From NCBI GenBank assembly GCA_024641205.1, contig JAHEDM010000181.1, forward strand, positions 1 through 5,939: a DNA stretch of 5,939 bases. Direction: 5' to 3'. Shown one piece after another: positions 5,356 to 5,939 of the stretch (position 1 is its first letter; each line of letters begins with the position of its first letter). The position numbers were made by a program, and so were the translations under genes. The DNA is from Actinomycetes bacterium. GTDB taxonomy: Bacteria; Actinomycetota; Acidimicrobiia; Spongiisociales; UBA4744. The notes beneath the pieces are model-generated. The model was not told the origin of the DNA, searched no databases, and saw only the letters and a list, made by a program, of their open reading frames with translations.

Positions 5356-5939
5356 CTAAAACCGGTAGAGCCGGGTCGGGTTGTCGACCAGGATACGACG
5401 CCGCATGGCCGGATCCGGAGCCCACAATTCGAGCTGCTCAATAAGGTCGGCGTCGTTGGGCTGGGCTTCGTACTTGTTGGGATGGGGCCAATCACTTGCC
5501 CACAGCATCCGGTCGGGATTGGCTTCTATCAACGCGTGAGCCAGCGGAACCACGTCAGGCCAGGGAGGAAGATCACCCACCCCAAGGCGATTAGGCCCGG
5601 ACAGTTTGACCCAGGTATTGCCCTCGCGGACCAGGTCAAGCAACATCTGGAAAGGCGGATGAGACACGCCTTCGGCGGCCGGCATATAGCCAAAATGCCC
5701 GATAGACATCGGAACCGGCAGCGACCGGAACAGAGGGACGAGTTCGGGAAGGTCGTGACCTGCGAACAAGAACTCCATATGCCAGCCCAACCCCTCGATC
5801 CGGCGCGCCAGCTCGGGCGCTTCGGACAGCTCGATTGGCATGCCTCCCTTGTTGTCGAGGTTGAGCCGAACCCCGCGAACCCCGCGACGGTCGAGGTCCG
5901 CCAGCTCCTCGTCGGAAATCGACATGTCGAGGGCCACAA
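5356..5939 (-). CDS. PDC-lactonase (LigI)-like amidohydrolase-family protein, 5' end beyond window
   Basis: The C-terminal 193 residues of an amidohydrolase-superfamily TIM-barrel related to 2-pyrone-4,6-dicarboxylate lactonase, which hydrolyses a pyrone ester in protocatechuate 4,5-cleavage. Numbering from the first whole codon in the window (a GTG at 5935-5937): GVRGVRLN at 19-26, GWHMEF at 51-56, IGHFGYMP at 79-86, WVKLSGPNRLG at 109-119, WASDWPHPN at 146-154 carrying the likely catalytic Asp149, and the family's closing DNPTRLYRF. About 100 N-terminal residues, including the first His pair, should lie beyond base 5939. The GTG at 5937 and the ATG five codons later are internal, since VALDMSISDEEL reads as a conserved interior strand. 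The gene ends 2 bases before the dehydrogenase start. COG3618 contains lactonases and hydrolases of many sugars and carboxylates, so PDC as the substrate is only one possibility. Confidence 0.9.
   Translation of the reverse strand, partial: VALDMSISDEELADLDRRGVRGVRLNLDNKGGMPIELSEAPELARRIEGLGWHMEFLFAGHDLPELVPLFRSLPVPMSIGHFGYMPAAEGVSHPPFQMLLDLVREGNTWVKLSGPNRLGVGDLPPWPDVVPLAHALIEANPDRMLWASDWPHPNKYEAQPNDADLIEQLELWAPDPAMRRRILVDNPTRLYRF

Noticed and set aside
5354..5425. Upstream ATG at 5425 as the dehydrogenase start
   Set aside because: The extra 24 residues carry no family similarity and would overlap the lactonase-like gene by 70 bases, whereas the ATG at 5353 directly precedes the Rossmann strand.

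Overview
The window is GC-rich (roughly 62% by eye), densely coded DNA with strong G/C preference at third codon positions. It carries seven genes of bacterial type. A short lipoprotein with a SurA-like N-terminus together with TRAP, SDR and amidohydrolase catabolic genes suggests a free-living actinobacterium, perhaps an Acidimicrobiia-type lineage. That placement is an inference from gene style, not a phylogenetic result.

Layout: (1) Bases 1-113 are an unresolved left flank. (2) Two plus-strand genes follow: a TRAP-type (DctP family) solute-binding protein at 114-1127, and a classical NAD-type short-chain dehydrogenase at 1127-1867 joined to it through a TAATG stop/start. (3) A 61-base convergent gap at 1868-1928 holds small GC-rich inverted repeats. 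(4) Five minus-strand genes fill the rest. In transcription order they are: a PDC-lactonase-like amidohydrolase (5356 to beyond the right edge), a 3-hydroxyisobutyrate-dehydrogenase-family enzyme (4451-5353), an ACMSD-like metal-dependent decarboxylase or hydratase (3396-4454), a carboxymuconolactone-decarboxylase/AhpD-fold protein (2868-3386), and a SurA-like lipoprotein (1929-2828). Junctions are a 2-base gap, a 4-base ATGA overlap, a 9-base gap and a 39-base gap, so the first four at least look like one operon whose promoter lies beyond the right edge.

How the genes may work together: two amidohydrolase-superfamily enzymes of the kinds that act on pyrone/dicarboxylate and semialdehyde intermediates, a beta-hydroxyacid dehydrogenase, an SDR and a CMD-fold protein form a set typical of catabolism of ring-cleavage products or related carboxylic acids. 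A TRAP binding protein is the kind of receptor that would recognise such an organic acid. The combination is reminiscent of the protocatechuate 4,5-cleavage route (LigI lactonase, LigJ hydratase of the amidohydrolase superfamily, a dehydrogenase), but no ring-cleavage dioxygenase or TRAP membrane subunit is visible and the substrate cannot be named. No RNA gene, mobile element, CRISPR array or origin was found. The most unusual points are the TRAP binding protein without a recognisable signal peptide, the C-terminal CxxC on the CMD protein, and the altered substrate loop of the dehydrogenase.
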